From positions 62,001-126,000 of the forward strand of contig OZ037845.1 of assembly GCA_964035575.1 (NCBI GenBank): a DNA stretch of 64,000 bases. The letters run 5' to 3'. Origin of the DNA: Rhynchopus sp. YZ270_cl-10 (lineage: Eukaryota; Euglenozoa; Diplonemea; Diplonemida; Diplonemidae). Made by a program: the position numbers and the translations under genes. The notes beneath the pieces were generated by a model. The model did not search any database. It was not told the origin of the DNA and saw nothing but the letters and a program-made list of their open reading frames with translations. Below, one piece after another: positions 30,401 through 40,800 of the stretch. Numbering within the stretch: the stretch's first letter is position 1; each line of letters starts with the position of its first letter.

Positions 30401-32593
30401 CGGGAGGTGCGGAATGGGAGGATGGCAGCAGGGATGAGCCGCCTCCACAAGGGTGGGCTGGCAGAGCGTACTGAGGAATCCACAGACATCCTCCGCAGAA
30501 AGCACCCCCATGAGGAACCCCAACCTGCCACTTCTCTGCCGGAAATTGCTTCCGAGCCGCTGAAGCCGATCGCCGCCCTCAAAGCCATAAATAGCATGGC
30601 AAAGGGCTCTGCTCCAGGTCCCTTTGGTCTGCGCGGGGATCACCTCAAGGGGTGGATGGTCAAACACCCGGACCTGAACATCTTGCCACTGATGACGCAA
30701 GTCCTGGACCTGCTGCGACGCGGGAAAGCCCCCTCCGAGACAGCTATGTTCATGGCAGGAGCTACTCTGGTGGCGTTAAAGAAGGGTGACCAAGGCGACG
30801 TCCGCCCCATCTCTGCAGGCAACACACTTCGGCGAGTCGTGAGCAAGATCGAGGTGGCGTCTGTGAGGGAAAAGGCACGAGGAGTGCTGCTGCCAGGGAG
30901 ACAAGTTGGGGTGGCGGTGGACGGTGGACTGGAAGCGGCGACAATGGTTGTGGCAGCATACGCAAAACGACACCAGGGGAGCGACAAAGTGATCGTACAG
31001 ATTGACTACGAGAACGCATTCAACAGCATCTTTCGCAAGACTTTTCTGGAAGCCACAAGGAAATATCTCCCGTCCATTTCACCGTGGGTCGAATGGTGCT
31101 ACAACTCCCACACCGGGCTAGTGTATGGTGACGAGATGATCCCATCCACCAGAGGCGCGCAGCAAGGCGACCCCGCAGGGCCCCTACTCTTCTCCCTGGG
31201 GATCAAAGCACTGACAGACGAAGTGCGTGCAGTCCAGGGCATCGACTGTAGCATCTGGTACCTCGATGATGGGACGATCATGGGGAACCCAGAGGCGGTG
31301 GCTCGAGCGCTGGAGTTAGTGAGGACACGCAGTGCGGAGCTGGGGCTGAAGGTGAAGCTGTCAAAGTGTGAAGTCATCGCCCTAGGACAGCAGACTCCGT
31401 TGGACCTGGACAGAGCTGGCCTCCCCGTGTGCAGCCACACCACTGACTTGGCGGAGACTTGCTCAGCCTGTGAAGGAAAAGTGATGAGCGTGAAGTATGG
31501 AGGCTTTGCGTTCCTGGGGGCGCCAATCGGGGACGACGAGTACTGCGAAGCGTACATGGAGAAGAAGGTGGAGGAATTCGCGGTGCAACTGCGTCTGCTG
31601 CAGAAGGTGTCTGACTCGCAGGCTGGACTGACATTACTCCGTCAGTGCGAGGGGTTTGCACGCATGGTTTTCTACATGAGAGCCATTGGTCACGCGTGCA
31701 CCCACAAGTACCTCAGCCAGTACGACAAGGAGGTAGACGCCGCCCTGGCCGCGCTTTTTGGTGATGAGGATGGAGGCCTGCCGGAAGAAGCACGGAGACA
31801 GGCCGCACTGCCATGTAGGGTAGGGGGCATGGGCGTGCGCCGCATCCGCGACCACTGGACTGCAGCAGCCATGGGAGCAAGGAGCGGCCTGCACCAACTG
31901 TGCACCGAACTGGACCCCAGCTTCACCTGGGACGCCGAAGGATGGGAACGGACGGCAACGCTGTACAACGAGCAAGTGGCTGAAGGTGCTAGGATTGACC
32001 CCAAGCTGCAGCCAGCCGTCCCCCTGCGTCAACGTGATCTGTCTGCAGGGATCCTGGAGGAACAATTGCGGGACCTCTTCGTCAAGGGTGATGCGTACGA
32101 CAAGGCGCGTCTCAATTCTCTGGCCCTCCCCCAAGCAGGGTCCTGGCTTACTGCACCCCCCACCTGGGAGCACTACATCCCTCCGATTGCATTCAAGGCC
32201 GCAGCCAGACTCCGCCTCCACCTCCCCATATACGCGGAGGGTGTCTCATGCAGGCAATGCAACCAGCCCATGGACACCAGGGGGGACCACATCTTCGCCT
32301 GCAGAATGGGTGGGCATCGTATACTGCGACATAACTCAGTACGCGATTATGTGTATGGAGCAGCAAATGAGGCAGGTCTGAGCCCCATCCTGGAACCCAA
32401 CCACCTCATCCTGGGCAACAACAAGCCCGCTGACATTCTGCTGTCCACAGGGGTCGGGGAGTCGAGAGGACGAGCTATCGATGTGACTGTGTGTGTGGAC
32501 GCCGACGTCAGCGTCGATGGTGCAGGGTGCCGCAGTCGCGAAGGGGTACGCGGCGACGAAGGCGGAAACTGCCAAGAGGAAGAAGCATGGTGA
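27416..32593 (+). CDS. Copy B ORF1: OTU-like, zinc-finger, RT, endonuclease
   Basis: First ATG after the ribozyme; 1,725 residues. A Ser/Asn/Cys-rich, CAG-encoded N-terminus is followed by a conserved module GERGMLVFGASL...RRAPTLSHLILWLVG with hydrophobic segments; an OTU-like protease domain (NGEC618MYVAL ... NNHYEEV); a C2H2-like finger (C786...H) and CxxC pair; a basic helical region; reverse transcriptase with motif A IDYENAF (D1197), motif B AQQGDPAGPLLF and motif C YLDD (D1284/D1285); an R2-type knuckle C1612-x2-C1615...GDHIFAC...RHN; and the start of the restriction-like endonuclease (PADILL, AID1689VTV). This is the machinery of target-primed reverse transcription in the nucleus. The frame stops before the conserved rest of the endonuclease, which continues in ORF2 one base ahead. 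The OTU assignment rests on Cys/His motifs only. Confidence 0.9.
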   Translation: MCRWSAQLWAMVLLCGAMDDGGGDSRSWCSNMSNMRSSSSMSRSSMSSSMSSSSMCSSSMSSSSMSSSIVSRSTAINISTSHGCGRHVSRVGSSTPTQHSQVPRSRCSNMSSHDWSDGLYGSVYCNNSGSNNHTSNIYTCSNGRKGFMCSGYRSCRCTPIPPHYYPKKRPVPNNPSGCSFDSSNNNNNYNNGGRHWMRGRTLDVRADSISSNNSNYNNSGRQWMRGRTLDVRAGSISSNNNNNYNNSGRQWMRGWTLDVRADSISSNNSNYNNGGRQRMRGRTQDVRADSISSNNSNYNNNRNTSNNNSISSTCSSTDSNSNSSSSNCSNNTVGGGERGMLVFGASLAGREGQSYCVTLRVWGTFITPNVHMGRAEHGLGFDWWSILWERLSSLRRPDPRWVAEAPEWGVFVSFAVLDMWKDRRAPTLSHLILWLVGRRGTRRTRRGHRSLNWTKAQASRFRRRKAPCKRPPSQLFRRIRAAVVRVALQWVAIWALVCVGYELGRSAPRALGCALIRDAELLSVLLRKGLLQGRYRARSGRLWLRVLASRVWVFMQRLRRPAGTGDGWELSPQSISLGPGALAGGADGDINPEEAANLDAFLEVHGGKRVPNAANGECMYVALLGKKNALYLDVSKARTELADRARVTKVKTGLRRYFETEAQLSSFIDGLTNPEVWGNHLTLHLAANAWSTTIAVVQPGPNPVVTINPAASSKDLRTQKDRRVRVVSLLNNHYEEVQMDPKNALAMVQSAPFAELDPKGLTATPIPAMTKESPSPLGADAPRLFCPVPCCNGSSLHRPQPFSVPGLRTHIGAHLSSGDHIPHDTLNKLGLGQCEACGGIRSASKETCLQCAKLVKAIAKPTPRERTAVEKADDVDLPEWWEIAQIPIRTTDAIPTSIDRPAAVEFTQALEDVAAVGDEASWKRLCMFAKLVLPAKRGGKHLKTKVAVLRQKDVDEWREGEIAAMWRAAANRTGGTKKEKERKEPTWEEREKAMVREVRNGRMAAGMSRLHKGGLAERTEESTDILRRKHPHEEPQPATSLPEIASEPLKPIAALKAINSMAKGSAPGPFGLRGDHLKGWMVKHPDLNILPLMTQVLDLLRRGKAPSETAMFMAGATLVALKKGDQGDVRPISAGNTLRRVVSKIEVASVREKARGVLLPGRQVGVAVDGGLEAATMVVAAYAKRHQGSDKVIVQIDYENAFNSIFRKTFLEATRKYLPSISPWVEWCYNSHTGLVYGDEMIPSTRGAQQGDPAGPLLFSLGIKALTDEVRAVQGIDCSIWYLDDGTIMGNPEAVARALELVRTRSAELGLKVKLSKCEVIALGQQTPLDLDRAGLPVCSHTTDLAETCSACEGKVMSVKYGGFAFLGAPIGDDEYCEAYMEKKVEEFAVQLRLLQKVSDSQAGLTLLRQCEGFARMVFYMRAIGHACTHKYLSQYDKEVDAALAALFGDEDGGLPEEARRQAALPCRVGGMGVRRIRDHWTAAAMGARSGLHQLCTELDPSFTWDAEGWERTATLYNEQVAEGARIDPKLQPAVPLRQRDLSAGILEEQLRDLFVKGDAYDKARLNSLALPQAGSWLTAPPTWEHYIPPIAFKAAARLRLHLPIYAEGVSCRQCNQPMDTRGDHIFACRMGGHRILRHNSVRDYVYGAANEAGLSPILEPNHLILGNNKPADILLSTGVGESRGRAIDVTVCVDADVSVDGAGCRSREGVRGDEGGNCQEEEAW

Positions 32594-34427
32594 CGCGTGT
32601 GCGGCGGAGCGGCTGGCGTTCACACCCTTCGCCCTGGAGACCACAGGAGGTCTGGGACCCGCGGCGGCGTCGATATGGCAGCAGATGCTCCGTTTCGCAG
32701 CGGACAGGAAGCTTGGGAACAGAGTGGAGATGTCACAGAGGTGGAATTGGGGGCTAGGGACGACGCTGCAGCGACAGATCGGGAAGGCCGCGACGGATCG
32801 AGGGTCTCTGACTGGTTGCCTGAGGGGTCCTCTGCGAGAGCGTGTGGACTTAGATCCCACCGTCGACCCGGAAGAGGGGGACTTGATACGCTTGCCCCCC
32901 GACCATCTACCTAACCTGGAAGTGACAGACGACCACCAGGGAGACATCAGGGTGAGTGCGGAGGAGGAGCCAGAGACAGGCAACGAGAAGGAAACGGCGC
33001 CAGAGACAGCAGCACAGGACCCAACCCCCCACAGCGAACTGGAGGCCAACTTGGTGAAGTGGGGGCTGTCCCGACCGCAGGTGCCCGTGCCGTTCCGAGT
33101 AGGAGACTGTGCGTTCGACGCAGTGTGCTGGTCAGTGCGGAGCTGGAAGGTGGTGACATCGTCGACCCTTCGGTCCCTGGCGGTGGAGAGAGTGAAGAGA
33201 GATGCTGACCTGGCGAGAAATGCGATGCCCGACCTCGCGACCTGGGTGCGATGGATGAGCCTGGCAGGGAACAGGGATCGCAGGTCGTGGGCGGACCAGA
33301 CAGCACTGGCGGGTCTGGCACGGGCTTTGCAGGTAGTCATTGTGGCGGTCGTGTCATCGGACTCTAAGGTGCACATCCATAGACCAGCCAGCAAGTCGAA
33401 CGGGGCCGTAGCAGTGCTGCACACAGGAGCTCACGAGGCTGGCCACTTCTCGCCGTTATGCATGACAGACAACACGTTTGCATATCTGCGAAGCCTTGCC
33501 CCCGACACCCCCCTTCCAGAGATGCAGTGCCACAGCACCGGAGCGCTGTCACGGATGGAGGAGCGCCCGGGGAGACAGGGGGAATTGCTCACGTGCGAAA
33601 ACTGCGCACTCATCACCGAATGTAGTGTCCCCCACTGGTTTTGTAGTTCCTGCGAGCGCACATGGTGTGAGGGATGTGGGAGCGCCAACGCAAAGTGTGT
33701 GCTGAGGGCAAAGCCAGTTCAGCCAGTTCAGCCAGTTCAGCCGACAACATCGCAGACAGTGGGAGGTAGCTACTACAACAGCAACCCAGCTCCCCCACAG
33801 GACGCGGCAACGGAGGTGAAGGAGGAGGTTATGGATGAGGAGGATTCCGCCGACTGCGCCGACCACGACACCACCATGGACAACAACACCGCAACCGCAG
33901 CAGAATCCTTCGTCTGGGGGCCATCAGAGCAGAGCTACAACACCACACCAACAGCTCTGACTGGTGACCACCACTTGGGTTCAGCGAAGACTGGTGGATG
34001 GACGGCTAAGTCCCACGCGGAAAGAAGGACGAAGCTGACCACCCTTGGGACTTCGCGGCGGGCGCAGGGGAACCACACTCGTCGCTCCGGTGTAGTGGAG
34101 GACAGGTCTGCGGAGACCACAGCAAGGCGGCCTTCTCCCCCTATCTCGCGAGGGTCGGATGTGGAGGCGAAAGGGTTAGTCCCACACAGCCAGAAGGAAG
34201 GGGACAGGGTGCCGAGAAATGTCGAAGAGTGGGCGGACTGCTTCTTCCCCAGGGGAGGGACCAGGCGAGAGGGAATGACTCCCTTGGCACCGGAGGTGGC
34301 GTACGAGGCGCTGGACGCGTGGTGGGATCAGCGGGAGGAGCTGGGGCGCGTCGGAGGACGGCAGACGAGTCAGTACGGGGCGCTTAGGGCGGTCCTGGTG
34401 CTGATGATGGAGGCGACCTTCAAATAG
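32493..34427 (+). CDS. Copy B ORF2: endonuclease C-part, second OTU-like domain, zinc finger
   Basis: Open from 32487; GTG 32493, first ATG 32517; stop 34427. The first ~80 residues (AKRKKHGDACAAERLAFTPF, ETTGG) match what follows the endonuclease strand in family 2 (KREKHERDLNKINTKFSPIV, EAFGG), where one frame covers both. Then comes a second OTU-like domain: RVGDCAFDAV, WADQTALAGLARAL, a beta strand VVIVAVVS and AGHFSPL. Next is a treble-clef-like zinc finger CENC...CSSC...CEGC (about 33595-33685) and a charged, low-complexity tail. ORF2 overlaps ORF1 by about 100 bases in the +1 frame, around a (GT)4 tract. It is expressed either by +1 (or -2) frameshifting, by re-initiation, or not at all. 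Confidence 0.85.
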   Translation: MWTPTSASMVQGAAVAKGYAATKAETAKRKKHGDACAAERLAFTPFALETTGGLGPAAASIWQQMLRFAADRKLGNRVEMSQRWNWGLGTTLQRQIGKAATDRGSLTGCLRGPLRERVDLDPTVDPEEGDLIRLPPDHLPNLEVTDDHQGDIRVSAEEEPETGNEKETAPETAAQDPTPHSELEANLVKWGLSRPQVPVPFRVGDCAFDAVCWSVRSWKVVTSSTLRSLAVERVKRDADLARNAMPDLATWVRWMSLAGNRDRRSWADQTALAGLARALQVVIVAVVSSDSKVHIHRPASKSNGAVAVLHTGAHEAGHFSPLCMTDNTFAYLRSLAPDTPLPEMQCHSTGALSRMEERPGRQGELLTCENCALITECSVPHWFCSSCERTWCEGCGSANAKCVLRAKPVQPVQPVQPTTSQTVGGSYYNSNPAPPQDAATEVKEEVMDEEDSADCADHDTTMDNNTATAAESFVWGPSEQSYNTTPTALTGDHHLGSAKTGGWTAKSHAERRTKLTTLGTSRRAQGNHTRRSGVVEDRSAETTARRPSPPISRGSDVEAKGLVPHSQKEGDRVPRNVEEWADCFFPRGGTRREGMTPLAPEVAYEALDAWWDQREELGRVGGRQTSQYGALRAVLVLMMEATFK

Positions 34428-35249
34428 AAGGGCCTCGCGATTGGTTGTGATTGTGGTTTATGTGGGCACTGTTGCCCTTCCCTTCTCTGTTATTTTCCCC
34501 CACCCCAACTTTTGTGTGTAGCAACACCTGTTTAGTTCCCTGTTTCCTTTTTACCCCCAACCCCTCCCATTAGATACATGTGTGTAATCCCCCTGGTGTC
34601 AAGCCCCTTGTATGTAAATTCCAAATCTTCCCCCTCACAGAAAACGTCAGGAGTAAGCCAAGGAGGCGGTTTGTCTGTGGGCGTCGGCCTAGGAGTAAGC
34701 GACGGAGATTTTTTCCCCCACCCCATCCCCTACGAGTTCCATGGGGGGTCGCTACTGGCGTTAATCATCCAAACAAAAAAGACTACAAGAGACAAAACAA
34801 AAGTAACAAGAAAGGAACTTCGTATTGTAAAAAGAAAGCCCCATCCCGCCCCTTCCTCCCCTCCAGAACCAGCTGGGCACCAATACTGGAAATACAGCAA
34901 AACCACACAGACTGGACAGTCTATATTCACCCCTGCCTCTCCCGTGTTAATGTTCACCCCTCCTTTATCCCAAATTGTCATAGAGCTAAATATAGTTGTA
35001 TGCCTCGCTTCGCTCGGCAAACAACGATACATAATAGGGCGACATGCTGATGACAAATATCTCCCTCGTTTAATTCACTTTTGTGCCTCGTTCTAACTAA
35101 ACCGGCACATGTACTGATTGTAAGACTTTTGGCCCTCGCTTCGCTCGGACCAAGCGCCTTTCATGTGCATTATAAACGTACCCCCCTTGCCCTGTCCAGT
35201 TTGATGTGGAACAAAAAAAAGTCGAGCCTAGGGCTAAGTTGAACAACAC

Positions 35250-35292
<43 letters not shown>
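34428..35292 (+). other. Copy B 3' untranslated region and poly(A)
   Basis: It carries C-rich stretches, two CTTCGCTCGG hairpin-like motifs (near 35003 and 35139), then CTAGGGCTAAGTTGAACAAC, ACC and A42 (35251-35292). The terminal ~25 bases also end family 2 copy D, so they are a candidate recognition site for the shared reverse-transcription machinery. Confidence 0.88.
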
Positions 35293-35296
<4 letters not shown>

Positions 35297-35303
35297 TAAA
35301 AGT

Positions 35304-35306
<3 letters not shown>
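35291..35306 (+). repeat. Target site duplication of copy C, left
   Basis: AACCTGTAAAAGTCAT, repeated exactly at 36769-36784. Confidence 0.92.
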
Positions 35307-35368
<62 letters not shown>

Positions 35369-36768
35369 CGCTTTTTTTTATCTACATCCAGTGACAGAGG
35401 GGGTACTTACTAGTCAAGCGAGTATGTAAACAGCTAGATGTCCAGACAAGGGCACTTTACTATTGTACTGGCAAGACAGTGCCTGAAAACACAGTTAGTG
35501 GCACTAAAATAGAAAGCATGTGGGACAACTACAACCAACACTTCCCTGCAAATAAGCAAAAGGGTCGTATGTGAGTGCAATTTTTCCCAAAAGGAAAAGG
35601 GGAGGGGATGGGACGGGAGGGTTGCTCTGTCTACCGGTGTAGTTTTATTTTGCTTTGTCTTGGGGAGGGGAGGGGAGGAGAAGGAGGGGATTGAGTGAGC
35701 CGTTTCCTCTGTACCACACAAACAAATAAAAAGGAAGTTCCATAATCTTTTTAGTAGTTTTCTTTTTGGTGAAAATTATTGAGAACTTCTGTAAGTGTGA
35801 CCTGACCCGACTGACTGACACCCAAAGGGGAAAACAACAATAACGCACAACAAAATCAACAACAACAATGGTGGGTCTCGTGCTTACCTGTGGTGGTTTT
35901 GAAAAATGAAAAATGAAATTGACCTTCACAAGGTAAAAATGAAAAACTAAAGGAGTGAAAAAAGGAACTCAAAGGACAAGAGTTCTGTACAAACTCTACT
36001 CTACTGCACAATCTATAAAAGTGGCCCAATGGCTCCTGATGCCACTGGCCTGGCTCTTAGACAGGTCTTACTCCGAGACTGCCCTCTACCCTCGTCCAAG
36101 GGCTAAGGGCCGTCGCTGGGGTAGACCCGTCCTAGCCAGCAGCCAACCAAAACTATTAACAAAAGGAAGGGGAAAGGAAAGGGGGGGGGGCATGAAAAGA
36201 ACAAAAAACACAAAATAAAAAGGGTTTTTAAAAATAAACATGGGGCAAACTGTCATTCTCTACACGCATCTACACACACACTCTCTCCCTCTAACTCTCA
36301 CTCTAATGCCTCTTATTCCTCTTATTCCCCTTTTGCCCCTGCTTTCCTCCGCTCTGTCTCCCCTTCTGTCCACCACCGCGACCATTGCGCCCTCTCTGCA
36401 CCACCTGGGGCGAGAGCACATGCTGCGTCGCTTGTGCCACTGCGTCGGTGAACACGTTCGACGTGTTGGACCTACCCTGAGCTGCATGGCGCTGGGGTCC
36501 TTTGGGAGCTGGGGAAGGAGCAGGTTGGGCGGAGGAGGTTGCATTGCCACGGCCTGCCGATGAGGAGGAGGAAGAAGTGGAGACTGCAGGTTGGGCGATG
36601 GAGGTTGTAGTGCCACGGCCTGCAGAGGTGGAGGAAGAAGAAGAAGAAGAGGAGGCTTGAGGTTGTCGGCCTATTCCCTCTCGAGCCGCTCGTGCCTCAT
36701 TCTCCCTCCTTGTACTCTCCGCTGCAAAGGCCTGCCCCCTACTGCTCCGGTTGTCCGTCAGGGCATGC
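35307..36768 (-). mobile_element. Family 2 retrotransposon, copy C, 5' truncated
   Basis: Minus-strand element: poly(T) 35307-35368 on the plus strand, 3' untranslated region, and the last 156 codons of the ORF (36770-36303, Ser-rich, RGG-like tail). It stops at GGGCATGC, where copy D continues. It is flanked by a 16-bp target duplication. Its poly(A) begins after GATAAAAAAAGCG; the ~25 bases that precede poly(A) in copy D are missing. Confidence 0.9.
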
Positions 36769-36804
36769 AACCTGTAAAAGTCATATGGGGCATACTTTTG
36801 CGCC

Positions 36805-36807
<3 letters not shown>
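36769..36807. other. Old target sequence between elements
   Basis: AACCTGTAAAAGTCAT (second target duplication of copy C) and 23 further bases ending GCGCCCCC. Before copy C inserted, this sequence directly followed the poly(A) of copy B. Confidence 0.7.
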
Positions 36808-36857
<50 letters not shown>

Positions 36858-37835
36858 GTGTTGTTCAACTTAGCCCTAGGCTCGCTTTTTTTATCCACAT
36901 CCAGTGACAGAGGGGGTACTTACTAGTCAAGCGAGTATGTAAACAGCTAGATGTCCAGACAAGGGCACTTTACTATTGTACTGGCAAGACAGTGCCTGAA
37001 AACACAGTTAGGGGCACTAAAATAGAAAGCATGTGGGACAACTACAACCAACACTTCCCTGCAAATAAGCAAAAGGGTCGTATGTGAGTGCAATTTTTCC
37101 CAAAAGGAAAAGGGGAGGGGATGGGACGGGAGGGTTGCTCTGTCTACCGGTGTAGTTTTATTTTGCTTTGTCTTGGGGAGGGGAGGGGAGGAGAAGGAGA
37201 AGGAGGGGATTGAGTGAGCCGTTTCCTCTGTAACACACAAACAAATAAAAAGGAAGTTCCATAATCTTTTTAGTAGTTTTCTTTTTGGTGAAAATTTTTG
37301 AGAACTTCAGTAAGTGTGACCTGACCCGACTGACTGACACCCAAAGGGTAAAACAACAATAACGCACAACAAAATCAACAACAACAATGGTGGGTCTCGT
37401 GCTTACCTGTGGTGGTTTTGAAAAATGAAAAATTGAAATTGACCTTCACAAGGTAAAAATGAAAAACTAAAGGAGTGAAAAAAGGAACTCAAAGGACAAG
37501 AGTTCTGTACAAACTCTACTCTACTGCACAATCTATAAAAGTGGCCCAATGGCTCCTGATGCCACTGGCCTGGCTCTTAGACAGGTCTTACTCCGAGACT
37601 GCCCTCTACCCTCAGAGCCTCGTCCAAGGGGTAATGGCCGTCGCTGGGGTAGACCCGTCCTAGCCAGCAGCCAACCAAAAATATTAACAAATAGGAAGGG
37701 GGGCGGAAAGGGGGGAAAGGGGGGGCAAACCCCAAAGGATGAAAAGAACAAAAAACACAAAATAAAAAGGGTTAAAAATAAACATGGGGCAAACTGTCAT
37801 TCTCACACACTCTCACCCTCTAACTCTCTAACTCT

Positions 37836-40800
37836 CTAATTCTTTTTATTCCCCTTTTTCCCCTTCCTTCCTCCGCTCTGTCTCCCCTTCTGTCCACCAC
37901 CGCGACCATTGCGCCCTCTCTGCACCTCCTGGGGCGAGAGCACATGCTGCGTCGCTTGTGCCACTGCGTCGGTGAACACGTTCGACGTGTTGGACCTACC
38001 CTGAGCTGCATGGCGCTGGGGTCCTTTGGGAGCTGGGGAAGGAGCAGGTTGGGCGGAGGAGGTTGCATTGCCACGGCCTGCCGATGAGGAGGAGGAAGAA
38101 GTGGAGACTGCAGGTTGGGCGATGGAGGTTGTAGTGCCACGGCCTGCAGAGGTGGAGGAAGAAGAAGAAGAAGAGGAGGCTTGAGGTTGTCGGCCTATTC
38201 CCTCTCGAGCCGCTCGTGCCTCATTCTCCCTCCTTGTACTCTCCGCTGCAAAGGCCTGCCCCCTACTGCTCCGGTTGTCCGTCAGGGCATGCAACGTCGA
38301 CTTTGCCTTGCACTTTTCCTGAACCGACCACTCATGCAAACCCACCACCTTCATCACCTCATACCACTGAGTGAAAGTAGCGGTAGAGAGGGGGAGTGAC
38401 AACAAGGGTCTGCCATCCTGTTTCTCTCCCTGACGGTAGTGGAACAGGGAGATCCACTTCGTCACAGAAGAAGGCACCGGCGACCCCATGGTGAGGCACG
38501 GGAAAAGACCCCCCCTCTCCGTCCGCTCCTCCTCCGTCCACATCCAAGCCTCGCTCTGCGCCCTCAGCAATTCCCTCACCCTCGCTTGCTTCTTCTGGTC
38601 AGGGATGCCTTCCACTGACAGAGAAAGCGAGCGATCCGCCCCCTCCATCGCGGTGTCGAGGTCCTCCTCCTGCTCCTGCTCATCATCATCCATCTCCTCC
38701 ACCTTCACACGCACCTCGGAGTCTGCCGCCTCGGCCTGTCGCCCCACCTCCTCCTCCAGCTGATCCCGAGAAGGGGTTCCCCAGCTGACCCTGCCTTCCC
38801 GAACGACGATGACCGCGCTGGTCTTGCCCCAGGTATCGCAGTATCCGGCCTCCCCTGCTATCTTCCTAACCGCCTGACGGGCGACCACCGACTCCGGGCA
38901 ATCACCGTCCCCCTCCCCGTTCCCACTCCACGGCTGCTGTGTCGCCCAGCAGTACAGGAACTCGCCCGGGCACGGAGAAGCACCTTGAGGACCAAAGAGA
39001 GCCATCCAGTCGCCGACACAGTCAGGTTCGAGTCCTTCAGGGTCGTCGCCCACCGCTCTCCGCACCGCATGGCAGGGGAGGAATAGCCGCCCTTCGCACA
39101 CCACCCCAAAGCACCGCCCGTATGCCACCATGCGTTCTGCCTCCAGCTGTCGGGAGAGGTTCACCGCCGTCAACAACAGAGTGGTCGCCTTCTGCTCCGA
39201 CTCATGCTTAGCTGCGATGGCGTAATGCCTCTCGCAGCGTTGCCTGTCATACTCCGCCCGGAGCGACTCTCCTGCTTCGGGGTGCCGATCGCAGTCTTCC
39301 AAGTACTGCGCATGCATCTTCTTCGCGTCCTCTGCGAGTTCCCGCTTGTGCCTGGCGGTCAGCTCCTCCACACGATGCCTGTCCGCCGCCTTCGCCTGGT
39401 CCAGACGCACATTCTGTTCCTCCAGGAAACGACTCAACTCCTGCTGGCGGTCGCCAAAAGTGCCCCGAAGCGCGGCCAAATCCGGTCCCCACGACCGACG
39501 ATGCTCCCGCCGTACCTCCAGGGCTTGCTGCCACGCGTCCGACGCACGCTGCAACGCTTCCTTCTTCACCTGGTCCGCCTTTTGTTGTTGCTGCTTCTGC
39601 TGTTTCCGTTGCTTCTCGTGCTTCTGCTGCTTCTGTTCTGCCTGCTGCCCCTCTTCGCCCGCCATTGGCATGTCTACCTCCTCGACGTCCTCGCCCTCGG
39701 GAGCTGGCACTGCTGGAGAAGGAGCCCGTTTAGGTGGTGGGTCTCCGCTCCCCTCCGCAGAGGCAGCCTGAGCCGGAACATTCGAGTGCAAAAAAGACAG
39801 GGCACTGAAATATTCCGCCCTGCCAATTTGCGACAGAGCGCAGTGCAGACATGCCAAGCCACCACACGTGTGACAGCAGAAGTGTGCGTCCGACGCATCG
39901 AAGAGCTTGCTGCATTGTTCGCACTGCAGGAAAGTGTTCGACGCCTCCGCCTCCCTCGCTCCCACAAAAGCCATGGGGCGCTCTGACTGGCACTCCCCCT
40001 TACCACCTGTGGCCTCAAAAGACAGGATGTGCTGCTGCAGAGCCGGGTCCATGGTGAGGGGCTCGTAGTGTCCCGGGATACTGCCGGATCCATCTGCCGC
40101 ATCCTGGTCACCCGAGTGGAGGAGAAGGACCACTGCCTTAGGCCGTTTTCTTGGCACCATCAGAGAAGGGCGGGCGAACTCGTTGAGGATGACCACAGAT
40201 ACCTCAAGAGCCTCCCCTGCCCCCGCCACTGCAATGGCATCCGCCCACGTACGCTCGTCTCCTCTGTCCCCACTCGTCATCAGCCGCTGCCAGACCCCAA
40301 AATTAGGGACAGCCGCACTCGACAGATCAGCGCGGCCCTGGACCTTCTTCACTGCCGCCTGGCGCAGACCCTCCACCGACAAATCCGTGCGCCCAGTGGC
40401 GAAGAGCAAAGCCTCAAAAGCACAGTCCCCCGCCACAAACGACCAAGTCACCTTCGAGGCTCCCAGCTTGGCCGCCTGTTCCGTCGCCCGAGGCCTCTGC
40501 GCTGCCGGGCACTCACGCAAAAACTCCCACTCACGCACCACATCGAGACCCGGCCCTTCCGGAATCACGGTAGCCGAATCGAACCTCCCGGTCCGCTTCC
40601 TCGGTGGCTCCACGTGGTCCGGCTTCACGTCCCTCTTGCGCTTCCCCTGCTGCTCCTCCGACCGGTCTGGAGCAGGACGACTCATATCGTCGTCAGGGTT
40701 CGCATCATCACAGAGAGGTTCCACGGCCCCTGCACTGCGGCGTCCAAACCGGTCCATGTCCTCTGCAGACGGTGCCACATCTACCTCCACACACGGCTCC

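Larger units (their letters stand above)
27171..35292 (+). mobile_element. Family 1 non-LTR retrotransposon, copy B, full length
   Basis: 8.1 kb: a ribozyme-like 5' end, ORF1, overlapping ORF2, a ~860-base 3' untranslated region and A42. It begins one base after the poly(A) of copy A, giving a head-to-tail pair. Both ORFs are intact, so it is the best candidate in the window for an active element. Confidence 0.92.

Noticed and set aside
36791-36807. GGGGCATACTTTTGC as a remnant 5' end of a third family 1 copy (compare GGGGCACACACGTTTTGC at 27171)
   Set aside because: Too short and needs gaps; chance cannot be excluded.
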